NCBI GenBank assembly: GCA_902618565.1
Contig: CACNAX010000008.1
Coordinates: forward strand, 1 to 39,629
Reading direction: 5' to 3'
Origin: an uncultured Pelagibacteraceae bacterium
GTDB lineage: Bacteria > Pseudomonadota > Alphaproteobacteria > Pelagibacterales > Pelagibacteraceae
DNA: 39,629 nucleotides
The notes below the pieces were generated by a model. The model was not told the DNA's origin. It worked only from the letters and a program-made list of their open reading frames with translations, and did no database searches. Below are positions 10,201 through 18,900 of the stretch, in pieces. Every line of letters starts with the position of its first letter. Within the stretch, counting starts at the first letter, position 1. The position numbers and the translations under genes were made by a program.

Positions 10201-10341
10201 TTTGAAGTTGATAAAGAGCATATAGTTGCATATGGCTTAAGTATTTTATCTAATGAACAATTAATTGCTTCTAAACATGCGGTAGATGCAATTAAAAAAT
10301 ATAAAATTGATAAAGATAAGCCTATGCCCACAAAATTATAA
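7273..10341 (+). CDS. aceE: Pyruvate dehydrogenase E1 (homodimeric AceE type) with N-terminal lipoyl domain
   Basis: The thiamine-diphosphate E1 that decarboxylates pyruvate and acetylates the lipoyl arm of E2. At 1022 residues it is about 135 longer than E. coli AceE (887). The extra part is an N-terminal lipoyl domain (about 1-79) with its lipoylation turn [11 protein letters not shown] (Lys42), followed by an acidic linker to about 140. The AceE part then runs colinearly with E. coli: [17 protein letters not shown], the [20 protein letters not shown] region, [20 protein letters not shown], and a thiamine-diphosphate motif from GDGE (364-367) to NCN (393-395). The stop overlaps the aceF start as TAATG. 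No E3 (lpd) gene is in the window. The E1 identity is near certain; a working lipoyl arm on E1 is inferred from the intact motif. Confidence 0.96.
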   Translation: [1022 protein letters not shown]

Positions 10342-11624
10342 TGAGCGAGAAAGAAGTATTAGTTCCTAACATTGGTGATTTTAAAGATGTTGAAGTAATT
10401 GAGGTATTAATAGAGACAGGATCAAATATTAATAAAGATGATCCGATAATTACAATAGAAAGCGATAAATCAAGTGTTGAGATCCCAAGCCCATACTCAG
10501 GTAGTGTTAAAAAAGTTAATTTAAAAGTTGGCGATAAGGTTTCAGAAGGTTCCTCAATATTAATAATTGGCTCTAGAGAACAAAAACCAGATGTTCAAAT
10601 CGAAGAAGAGGTCAAAGAGATTAAAGAAGAAACTATTATACAAAAACCTCTTGAAACAGTAACTTCAAAACCAAAAGAAATATTACAAAATAATAGAGTT
10701 AGTGTATTCAAATCAAGCAAAGCGCTTGCCAGCCCAAAAACTAGAAAATTTGCAAGAGAACTTGGTGTTGATATTAATAATGTTATTGGATCACAAAGAT
10801 CAGGAAGAATTGTAGAACAGGATATAAAAAAATTCGTATCTTCTAATTTTAATAAACCTCAGGAAGAAAAGAAGGCTCCATCTATAAAGCCCTCAGAATA
10901 TGATCACGCTGATTTTGGAGATGTAGAAATTCAAGATATACCAAGAATTAAAAGAATTGCTGCTCCACATTTATCAAATTCTTGGCAAACAATACCACAT
11001 GTTACTAGTTGTGACGAAGCAGATATTACTGAGTTAGAAGAATTTAGACAAAATTTGACTGATACTTTTACTGGAGAAAAAAAGAAAATTACTCCATTGG
11101 CATTTATCATAAAGGCAGTTGTGGAAGCTTTGAAAGTTTTTCCAAGATTTAATAGTTCTATTGACAATATTGAAAATGGAAAAATAACATTAAAAAAATA
11201 TTTTCATGTAGGAATTGCAGTTGATACTCCCAATGGTTTAATGGTGCCAAAAATAAGAAATGCTAATCAAAAGAATATAGATCAAATAAGCAAGGATCTA
11301 AAAAAAGTTAGTGATGATTGCCGAAATTTGAAGATAGATAAAAAAGAATTTTACGGAGGATCCATAACTATAACAAGCCTAGGTGGTATTGGAGGAACTT
11401 ACTTTACTCCTATAATAAATTATCCTGAGGTTGCTATTTTAGGAATTGGAAGGACTTATATTAAACCTGTTTTTATTGATGGACAATTTAAACCTAGAAC
11501 AATGTTGCCTTTATCTCTCTCTTACGATCATAGAATTATTGACGGTGCTGAGGGTTCAAGATTTAATAATGAATTAAAAAATAACCTTGGTAAAAACTTT
11601 GCCTACAAATTAGCTAAGCAATGA
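10341..11624 (+). CDS. aceF: Dihydrolipoamide acetyltransferase E2 of pyruvate dehydrogenase
   Basis: Transfers the acetyl group from lipoamide to CoA and forms the core of the complex. The 427 residues contain one lipoyl domain (1-80, [11 protein letters not shown], Lys43), a Lys/Glu-rich linker, a peripheral-subunit-binding domain (about 128-166, starting [15 protein letters not shown] and containing SGRIVEQDI), a second linker, and the catalytic domain with [13 protein letters not shown] near the C terminus (His397 and Asp401 of HxxxDG). Only one lipoyl domain is present, against three in E. coli AceF; a second copy is on E1 upstream. The start shares one base with the aceE stop, and the last four bases overlap the next gene as ATGA. 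Confidence 0.96.
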   Translation: [427 protein letters not shown]

Positions 11625-12718
11625 TTAAAAATTTTAAACTTTTAAATAATAAAACTGTATTTTACTTTAATGACAATAAGTTTGAAACATTTCCTAATAT
11701 TTGGTTAAGAGATCATATTAAAAATAAAGAAAACTGGGATTTTAAAACCAATCAAAGAATAACTTATACCGCAAATTTAGACATTAATATCAAAGCTAAA
11801 AAAGCAAAATTATTAAAAAAAGGGAAATTCATTGAAATATTATGGTCTGATGAAAATAAACCAACCAAATATTCATATGAATTTTTAAAAAAAAATTCTT
11901 TAAAAAAAGAAGAAACTAAAAGCGATACTAAATTTTGGAAAGATAAAGACATAAAAAATCAAATTTTCATTAACTATAAGCAATTACAAACTAAAGTTGG
12001 ATTTAAAAATTTATTAAAAAAAATCCATATATATGGTTTTGCAGTCGTAAGAAATTGTTCAAAGAATTTAAACTCTGTTGAATATATAGCTAAAAAAATA
12101 GGTTATGTCAGAAATTCAATTTTTGGAGGATTGTGGACTTTTGAATCAAATAATAAGAAAGCAGACAGTGCATATTCAAACCAAGAACTGAGACCACATA
12201 CAGACTCCACATATAGTAATGATGCGCCAGGTTTACAATTACTGCTTTGTTGTAAGTATGATGCTAAAGGTGGAGATTCTATAATGGTAGATGGATTTAA
12301 ATTGGCAAATGAAATCAAACAAAAATATAAAAAACATTTTAAAACTTTAACAAATACAAAAGTTAAAGGTTCTTATATTGGTGATGGTGTTCGCCTTGAA
12401 TCAAAAAGACCAATAATAAAATTAAATGAAAAAAATAATTTTGATCAAATTAGTTTTAACAATTACGATAGAGCACCTTTTAGAGAAACTAATCAGAAAA
12501 CAATTAATTTTTATAAAGCAATTAAAGTATTTGATACGATGGCAAACCAAAAGCAATATCAGTGGAGGCATATTTTAAAACCTGGTGAATTACTAATTTT
12601 TAATAATTGGAGAGTAATGCATGGCAGAGGTGCATTTTCAGGTATAAGAAAAATGGCTGGTTGCTATATCAATAAAGAAGATTTTGATAGCTGTTGTAGA
12701 ATGAATAATATTATCTAA
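11621..12718 (+). CDS. TauD/gamma-butyrobetaine-hydroxylase-like Fe(II)/2-oxoglutarate oxygenase
   Basis: A 365-residue enzyme of the BBOX/TMLH group. An N-terminal GBBH-like domain (about 1-95, including FPNIWLRDH and FIEILWSDENKPTKYSYEFL) precedes the double-stranded beta-helix oxygenase. The iron ligands are visible: His193 and Asp195 in RPHTDSTYSND, and His334 in NNWRVMHGRGAFSG, with an Arg about nine residues later for 2-oxoglutarate. In family members such as human BBOX the N-terminal domain carries a Cys-rich zinc site right after WLRD; here that stretch (DHIKNKENWD) has no Cys, so the zinc site appears lost. It overlaps aceF by four bases (ATGA), implying co-translation with pyruvate dehydrogenase. 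A role in carnitine-type or other trimethylammonium metabolism is possible but not shown. Confidence 0.85.
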   Translation: MIKNFKLLNNKTVFYFNDNKFETFPNIWLRDHIKNKENWDFKTNQRITYTANLDINIKAKKAKLLKKGKFIEILWSDENKPTKYSYEFLKKNSLKKEETKSDTKFWKDKDIKNQIFINYKQLQTKVGFKNLLKKIHIYGFAVVRNCSKNLNSVEYIAKKIGYVRNSIFGGLWTFESNNKKADSAYSNQELRPHTDSTYSNDAPGLQLLLCCKYDAKGGDSIMVDGFKLANEIKQKYKKHFKTLTNTKVKGSYIGDGVRLESKRPIIKLNEKNNFDQISFNNYDRAPFRETNQKTINFYKAIKVFDTMANQKQYQWRHILKPGELLIFNNWRVMHGRGAFSGIRKMAGCYINKEDFDSCCRMNNII

Positions 12719-12732
12719 ATTTAATTAAATTA

Positions 12733-13620
12733 ATGTCCAAAACTACATCGCTTATATGCGCTTTGATAACAACATTTATTTGGGGCACTGCTTTCATTGC
12801 TCAAGACACAGGCATGGACAATATTGGTCCATTAACATTCAATGCATCTAGATTTTTTGTTGGTTTTCTTACAGTCCTACCCATAGCTTTAATTTTAGAG
12901 AGAAAAAAAATTAATTATGAAATCAATTCTAATAAAAAACTATTTTTAAAATATTTATTTTTAATGGGTATATCATTATTTTTGGGAACCTACTTGCAGC
13001 AAGCCGCATTACAATACACGAATATAGCTAATGCAGCTTTTTTTACAGTTTTCTACGTTCCATTAGTTCCAATTTTGTTATTTTTTATTTATTCTATTAA
13101 AGTCCATTGGAGTCTTTGGCCTTCAATAGGTTTATGTATAATAGGTGTTTACCTATTAAGTGATTTTTCAAACTCAGAAATTATGATTGGTGATGCTTTA
13201 GTTATTCTATGCTCACTATTTTGGGCTTTACATATAATTTTCGCTGGAAAATTTATGGAGAAATTTAATATACCAATTTTTTATGCAGCATTACAAGCTG
13301 CTCTCGTATTTGGTTTATCTCTTATATTTGCTTTTATTTTAGAGGAAGTAGTTATTACAAAAATTTTAACTGAGTATAGTTCAATATTATATGCAGGTGT
13401 CTTATCTGGAGGAATTGCTTTTACTTTGCAAATGTTCGCACAAAAAAATATTGAAGAAGCTCCAGCAGCAATAATTTACTCTCTTGAAGGCGTTTTTGCA
13501 ACAATTGCTGGATGGATTATTTTAAGTCAAGTTCTTAACATAAATAATATTATAGGATGTGTATTAATTCTTATTGCTGTAATATTTTCTCAAATTGCTC
13601 CAACGTCTAAAAAATCATAA
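12733..13620 (+). CDS. DMT-superfamily (EamA) transporter
   Basis: A 295-residue inner-membrane protein with about ten hydrophobic helices in two homologous EamA halves. The first half opens with ALITTFIWGTAFIAQDTGM and the second with ALVILCSLFWALHIIFAGKF. The motif GGIAFTLQMFAQKNIEEAPA followed by SLEGVFATIAGW is the usual end of the second repeat. Members export amino acids, nucleosides or other small metabolites; the substrate is not predictable here. It starts 14 bases after the oxygenase gene, so it is likely in the aceEF operon, and its last six bases overlap the convergent uppP. Confidence 0.9.
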   Translation: MSKTTSLICALITTFIWGTAFIAQDTGMDNIGPLTFNASRFFVGFLTVLPIALILERKKINYEINSNKKLFLKYLFLMGISLFLGTYLQQAALQYTNIANAAFFTVFYVPLVPILLFFIYSIKVHWSLWPSIGLCIIGVYLLSDFSNSEIMIGDALVILCSLFWALHIIFAGKFMEKFNIPIFYAALQAALVFGLSLIFAFILEEVVITKILTEYSSILYAGVLSGGIAFTLQMFAQKNIEEAPAAIIYSLEGVFATIAGWIILSQVLNINNIIGCVLILIAVIFSQIAPTSKKS

Positions 13621-14382
13621 GTAAATAATTGAAAAAAGAATAATACTTAGAACTATTCTATAAATAACAAAAAAGCTCAAACTAAACATTTTAACATAAA
13701 TAAGAAAATATTTAATTGTAAAATAAGAAAATAAAAATGAAGCTGAAGTAGAAAAAATAAATATAGCATCAAAATTTATTTGATCATCAATAACATCTTT
13801 AAATCCCAAAACACTTGCACCTGCTAAGGCTGGAATAGACAAATAAAAAGCTATCTTTGATGATTCAACTCTGTCAAATCTTAAAAACCTTGAAGCTGTA
13901 ATTACTATACCTGATCTACTGACTCCTGGAATAATGGCTAAAATCTGAAATAACCCTATTATAATAATGCTTTTAATATTTAATTCTGAAGAAATTTTAT
14001 TTTTAAATTCAAACTTATCTGAAAAGTATAATAAAATTCCAAAAATCAAAGTTGTCCAAGCGACAACTTTTAAGTTTCTAAATTGATCAATTAAATTTGT
14101 AGAGTAAAAAATATAACCAACAATAACTAATGGTATAGACCCAAGAATTATTAGTAGAAATATATTTTTATTATTAATGATATTTATTAACTCTTTTCTA
14201 AAAAATAAAATAATTGCTAACAAAGAACCTAAATGCAGACTAATATCTAATTGTAGGTTGCTAATATTGAAGTCACTCAATCTTGATATAATTAAAAGAT
14301 GTGCAGACGAGCTAACTGGAATAAACTCAGATACTCCTTGAATAACTGATAAAATTAGAGTCTCTACATATTTTGAAATCAT
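13615..14382 (-). CDS. uppP: Undecaprenyl-diphosphate phosphatase (BacA/UppP)
   Basis: Integral membrane enzyme that recycles the cell-wall lipid carrier by removing a phosphate from undecaprenyl diphosphate. Both signature regions are present: GVSEFIPVSSSAHLLIISRL near the N terminus (Glu19 and His28) and the phosphate-binding IIPGVSRSGIVITASRF (Arg155). I start at the ATG at 14382, giving 255 residues and placing the first motif where family members have it; an upstream in-frame start at 14445 would add 21 residues with no family counterpart. The C terminus is slightly short compared with E. coli (273). It is divergent from gltD and convergent with the DMT gene. Confidence 0.93.
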   Translation of the reverse strand: MISKYVETLILSVIQGVSEFIPVSSSAHLLIISRLSDFNISNLQLDISLHLGSLLAIILFFRKELINIINNKNIFLLIILGSIPLVIVGYIFYSTNLIDQFRNLKVVAWTTLIFGILLYFSDKFEFKNKISSELNIKSIIIIGLFQILAIIPGVSRSGIVITASRFLRFDRVESSKIAFYLSIPALAGASVLGFKDVIDDQINFDAIFIFSTSASFLFSYFTIKYFLIYVKMFSLSFFVIYRIVLSIILFSIIYL

Positions 14383-14489
14383 TAGATCCAGTATTTCACA
14401 ATGAAATTGTAACCAAATTAAAGCAATTACATATTTGCATATCATCTATGCATAATAAGAAAAAACCGCTGATTTACTTTAGTTTTGTG

Positions 14490-14507
14490 AAATATTAGTC
14501 AATATTT
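14490..14507. promoter_or_regulatory. Small inverted repeat upstream of gltD (possible operator)
   Basis: AAATATT (14490-14496) is mirrored by AATATTT (14501-14507) around a four-base centre, lying just upstream of the predicted gltD promoter in the 178-base gap between uppP and gltD. The position would suit a regulator of nitrogen assimilation, but AT-rich DNA makes such repeats by chance and no known factor's site is recognised. Confidence 0.25.
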
Positions 14508-14519
14508 ATGACCTTGTAA

Positions 14520-14549
14520 TTGTTTATTATTAAATTTTTATCGTATATA
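14520..14549 (+). promoter_or_regulatory. Possible sigma-70-like promoter for gltDB
   Basis: TTGTTT (14520-14525), an 18-base spacer and TATATA (14544-14549), 11 bases before the gltD ATG. This would start transcription only a few bases ahead of the coding sequence. Promoter calls in DNA this AT-rich are weak. Confidence 0.3.
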
Positions 14550-14560
14550 CAGCGTCCACC

Positions 14561-15994
14561 ATGTCAGAAAAAATGCTTAAGTTTGTTGATATAGGTCAAC
14601 AAAATCCACCTAAAAGAGATATATCAGACCGAAAAGAGGATTTTGATGAAATATATCAAGAATTTCTAAAAGATAGAGCTGTTCAGCAGTCAAGCAGATG
14701 TTCCCAATGCGGAGTACCATTTTGCCAAGTTCATTGTCCATTAAGTAACAATATACCAGATTGGCTTAAACTAACTGCTGAGGGAAGATATGAGGAAGCT
14801 TATCAATTATCACAAAGCACAAACAACATGCCAGAAGTTTGTGGAAGAATTTGCCCTCAGGACAGGCTGTGTGAAGGAAATTGTGTAATAGAGCAATCGG
14901 GTCATGGAACAGTAACTATTGGATCAATAGAAAAATATATCACAGAGAAAGCTTGGGAAAATGGTTGGGTTAAACCAATAGAAATAAATAGTGAAAAAAA
15001 CGAGAGTGTAGGAATTATAGGTTCTGGTCCTGCCGGACTTGCTTGCGGAGAACAACTCAGAAAAAAAGGATACAAGGTAACTATATATGATCGTTACGAC
15101 AGAGCTGGAGGGCTACTAATATATGGTATCCCAGGATTTAAATTAGAAAAGCATGTTGTTCAAAGAAGAATAAAACTTTTGGAAGAAAGCGGAATTAAAT
15201 TTGTCTTAAACTTTGAAGTTGGAAAAGATTCCAGCTTGACGGAGTTAAGAGAAAAACATGATGCAATTTTAATAGCTACAGGAGTTTATAAAGCTAGAGA
15301 AGTTAATCTACCTGGTAACGATTTGAGTAATATTTTCCCTGCAATGGAATTTTTGACAGCATCAAATAAAAAAGGACTAGGTGATAAAGTTGAGCTGTTT
15401 GATAACGGAACTTTAAATGCTGAAGGCAAAGATGTTGTAGTAATTGGAGGCGGCGATACAGCAATGGACTGCTTAAGGACTTCAGTGAGACAGAATGCTA
15501 AATCTGTAAAATGTTTATATAGAAGAGATAGAGAAAATATGCCAGGATCAGCAAGAGAAGTTGGCAATGCAGAAGAAGAAGGTGTTGAATTCATTTGGTT
15601 AACAAGCCCTAAAGAGTTTAAGGGAACAAATAAAATTGAAAGTGTAGTTGTTAATAAAATGAAATTGGGTGAGCCAGATGATAGCGGAAGAAGAAAACCA
15701 GTTGTTGAAGAAAATTCAGATTTTCAAATTAAAGCTGATCTTGTAATCAAAGCACTTGGATTTGATCCAGAAGATCTTCCAAAATTATTTAATGAAGAAA
15801 AATTACAAGTATCAAGATGGGGAACAATAAAAGCGGATTTTGATACAATGGAAACTAGTATAGAGGGAGTTTTTGCAGCCGGAGATATAGTTCGTGGAGC
15901 ATCTTTAGTGGTTTGGGGTATCAAAGACGGAAGAGATGCCGCAACATCCATTGATAATTATTTACAAAGTAAACAAAAACTTAGAGTTGCTTAA
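14561..15994 (+). CDS. gltD: Glutamate synthase (NADPH) small subunit
   Basis: The flavin-bearing beta subunit of GOGAT, passing electrons from NADPH to the large subunit. Its 477 residues match the family. The two N-terminal cysteine clusters that bind Fe-S centres are intact: C47, C50, C55, C59 (RCSQCGVPFCQVHCP) and C94, C98, C104, C108 (CGRICPQDRLCEGNC). The FAD motif GIIGSGPAGLACGE starts near residue 151, and the NADPH motif VVVIGGGDTAMDC follows. The C-terminal FAD-binding signature VFAAGDIVRGASLVVWGIKDG is present. It overlaps gltB by one base (TAATG), so the two subunits are translationally coupled, with the small subunit first. Confidence 0.97.
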   Translation: MSEKMLKFVDIGQQNPPKRDISDRKEDFDEIYQEFLKDRAVQQSSRCSQCGVPFCQVHCPLSNNIPDWLKLTAEGRYEEAYQLSQSTNNMPEVCGRICPQDRLCEGNCVIEQSGHGTVTIGSIEKYITEKAWENGWVKPIEINSEKNESVGIIGSGPAGLACGEQLRKKGYKVTIYDRYDRAGGLLIYGIPGFKLEKHVVQRRIKLLEESGIKFVLNFEVGKDSSLTELREKHDAILIATGVYKAREVNLPGNDLSNIFPAMEFLTASNKKGLGDKVELFDNGTLNAEGKDVVVIGGGDTAMDCLRTSVRQNAKSVKCLYRRDRENMPGSAREVGNAEEEGVEFIWLTSPKEFKGTNKIESVVVNKMKLGEPDDSGRRKPVVEENSDFQIKADLVIKALGFDPEDLPKLFNEEKLQVSRWGTIKADFDTMETSIEGVFAAGDIVRGASLVVWGIKDGRDAATSIDNYLQSKQKLRVA

Positions 15995-18900
15995 TGAAGT
16001 TAAGAAATAAAAATTTAAAAATTTTAAAAAGTAATCATGTTTACTCGGAAGAAATGGAACATGATGCATGTGGTGTAGGTTTAGTAGCATCTACCGAAGG
16101 TCTAAAATCAAGAAAAGTCGTAGAATATGGAATCGATGCCTTAAAAGCTGTTTGGCATAGGGGTGCAATCGATGCAGATGGAAAAACAGGAGATGGTGCT
16201 GGAATCCATATTGAAATTCCTAAAGATTTCTTTGAAGAAAAAATTGAAGTCACTGGTCATAAACATGATAATTCTGAACTATGCGTGGGTATGATTTTCT
16301 TACCAAGAAATGATTATAGCGCTCAAGAGCAATGTAGAACTATTGTTGAAAGTGAACTAACAAAGAGAAATTTTAGTATCTATGGCTGGAGACAAGTTCC
16401 TGTTGATCCCTCTGTCTTAGGAGAAAAAGCTGAACAAACAAGGCCTGAAATTACTCAAGTATTGTTCACATACAATGACAAAAAAGTTGTCAATAAATCT
16501 CTGGAACAAAAATTGTATGAAACTAGAAGAGTAATTGAAAAAGAAGCCCTCAATAATCAATTAAATAATTTTTATATATGTTCATTTAGTTCTAAATCTA
16601 TCATTTATAAAGGAATGTTTTTAGCAGAAGCTTTGTCAGATTTTTATACTGACTTAAAAGATGAAAGATTTATATCTAGGTATGCAATATTTCACCAAAG
16701 ATTTTCAACCAATACTGCGCCTAGTTGGGACTTAGCTCAACCGTTTAGATCTATAGCGCATAATGGTGAAATAAATACCCTTAAAGGAAATGTTAATTGG
16801 ATGAAGGTTCACGAAGAAGAGATGTTTAGTCCAGTTTTCGAGGATATAGAGAACCTTAAGCCTGTAATACCAGCTGGAAATTCTGACTCTGCATCATTAG
16901 ATAATGTTTTTGAGTTATTAAATATTTCTGGACAGCCTGCTCCTCTAGCAAAATTAATGTTAATACCAGACGCTTGGTCAAAAAAAAATAAGGTATTAAA
17001 AAAAGATCATCAACAATTATTCAATTTTTTAAATAGTACCATGGAGCCTTGGGATGGGCCAGCTGCCATAGCTGCAACAGACAATGAATGGGTAATTGTT
17101 GCAACCGACAGAAATGGATTAAGACCACTTAGATATACAGTGACAAGAGACAAACTTCTTTTTGCAGGGAGCGAAACAGGAATGATAGATTTAAATGAGA
17201 AAAAAATTGTATCTAAAGGAAGATTAGGACCTGGAGAAATATTAGGAGTAAGAATAGAAAAAGGCAAAGTATATTCAAACGATGAAATAAAAAACTACCT
17301 TTCAAAAGAATATAAACATTACAATAATCAGATTATTGATCTTGATAAAAAATTAGAGGCAGAAACTGAAAAACTAGAGCTAGAAGGCCAAAGTTTGAGA
17401 AATTTTCAACATTGTTTTGGATATAGCATAGAAGATTTAGAATTAATTCTTCATCCAATGGCAGAAGATGCTAAAGAAGCAACAGGCTCAATGGGTGATG
17501 ACACGCCTTTAGCAGTTTTATCTGAAAAATACAGACCACTATATCATTACTTTAGACAAAACTTTAGTCAGGTTACAAATCCACCAATTGACTCTCTAAG
17601 AGAAAATAAAGTTATGAGTTTAAAGACAAGATTTGGAAATCTTGGTAATATTTTAGATTTTAGTAAATTAACTAAAGACAATATTTATGTCTTAAATAGT
17701 CCGATATTATCAAATGCACAATTTGAAAAATTTTTGAAATTCTTTGGAAATAATAATAAAGTTTTAGATTGTACATTCAGCAAAGATGATGATTTAGAGA
17801 CATCAATAAATTTACTCAAAGTTAAGTCTGAACAAGCTGTTAGAGAGGGAATTAAACAAATCATATTATCAGATAAAAATATTTCAGAAAATAGAATGCC
17901 AATGCCGATGCTTTTATGTATAGGAGCAATAAATACACATTTAGTTAAATTAGGCTTAAGAGGTTATGTTTCTATTAATGTTCAAACTGGAGATGCTTTA
18001 GATACTCACTCTTTTGCAACATTAATTGGTGTTGGTGCTACTACAGTGAACCCTTATTTAGCTTTTGATAGCTTATATCAAAGACATTCTAAGAAATTAT
18101 TTGGAAATTTCACTTTTGATGAATGTGTTTCAAGATACATTAAATCAGTCAATCTCGGTCTTCTTAAAATAATGTCTAAAATGGGAATTTCTGTTTTAAG
18201 TTCTTACAGAGGTGGATGTAATTTTGAAACTGTGGGACTAAGCAGAACAATTGTGAAAAATTACTTTCCTGGGATGTTATCAAAGATTTCTGGAATTGGT
18301 TTAAAAGGAATAGAAAAGAAAATTAGAACTATACACGAAGAAGCATTTTTCAATAATTCAAATATTTTACCTATTGGAGGTATTTATAGATATAGAAAAA
18401 ATGGTGAAACACATCAGTATCAAGGCAAACTAATTCATTTACTTCAAACTGCGGTTGGACAAGGATCTTATGAAATATATAAAAAATACACAAAAGGTAT
18501 TTATAATCTAAATCCAATAAGTTTAAGAGATTTAGTAGATTTTAAATCTAAAAATCCCATCGATATATCTAATGTTGAGCCTGCATCTAATATATTAAAA
18601 AGATTTGGAAGTGGAAGTATGTCTCATGGAGCTTTATCTAAAGAAGCACATGAAACTCTTGCTGTTGGTATGAACAGAATTAAAGGCGCATCTTGTAGTG
18701 GTGAAGGTGGAGAAGATGAAAAAAGATTTAAGATTATGGAGAATGGAGATAGTGCAAATTCAAGGGTTAAACAAATCGCATCAGCTAGATTTGGAGTAAC
18801 CATTAATTACTTAAATAATTGTAATGAGATTGAAATCAAAATTGCACAGGGCGCTAAACCAGGTGAAGGTGGACAATTACCAGGTTTTAAAGTTACGGAT

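Noticed and set aside
14383..14445. N-terminal extension of UppP from 14445
   Set aside because: The extra 21 residues precede the normal family start and have no counterpart in known UppP.
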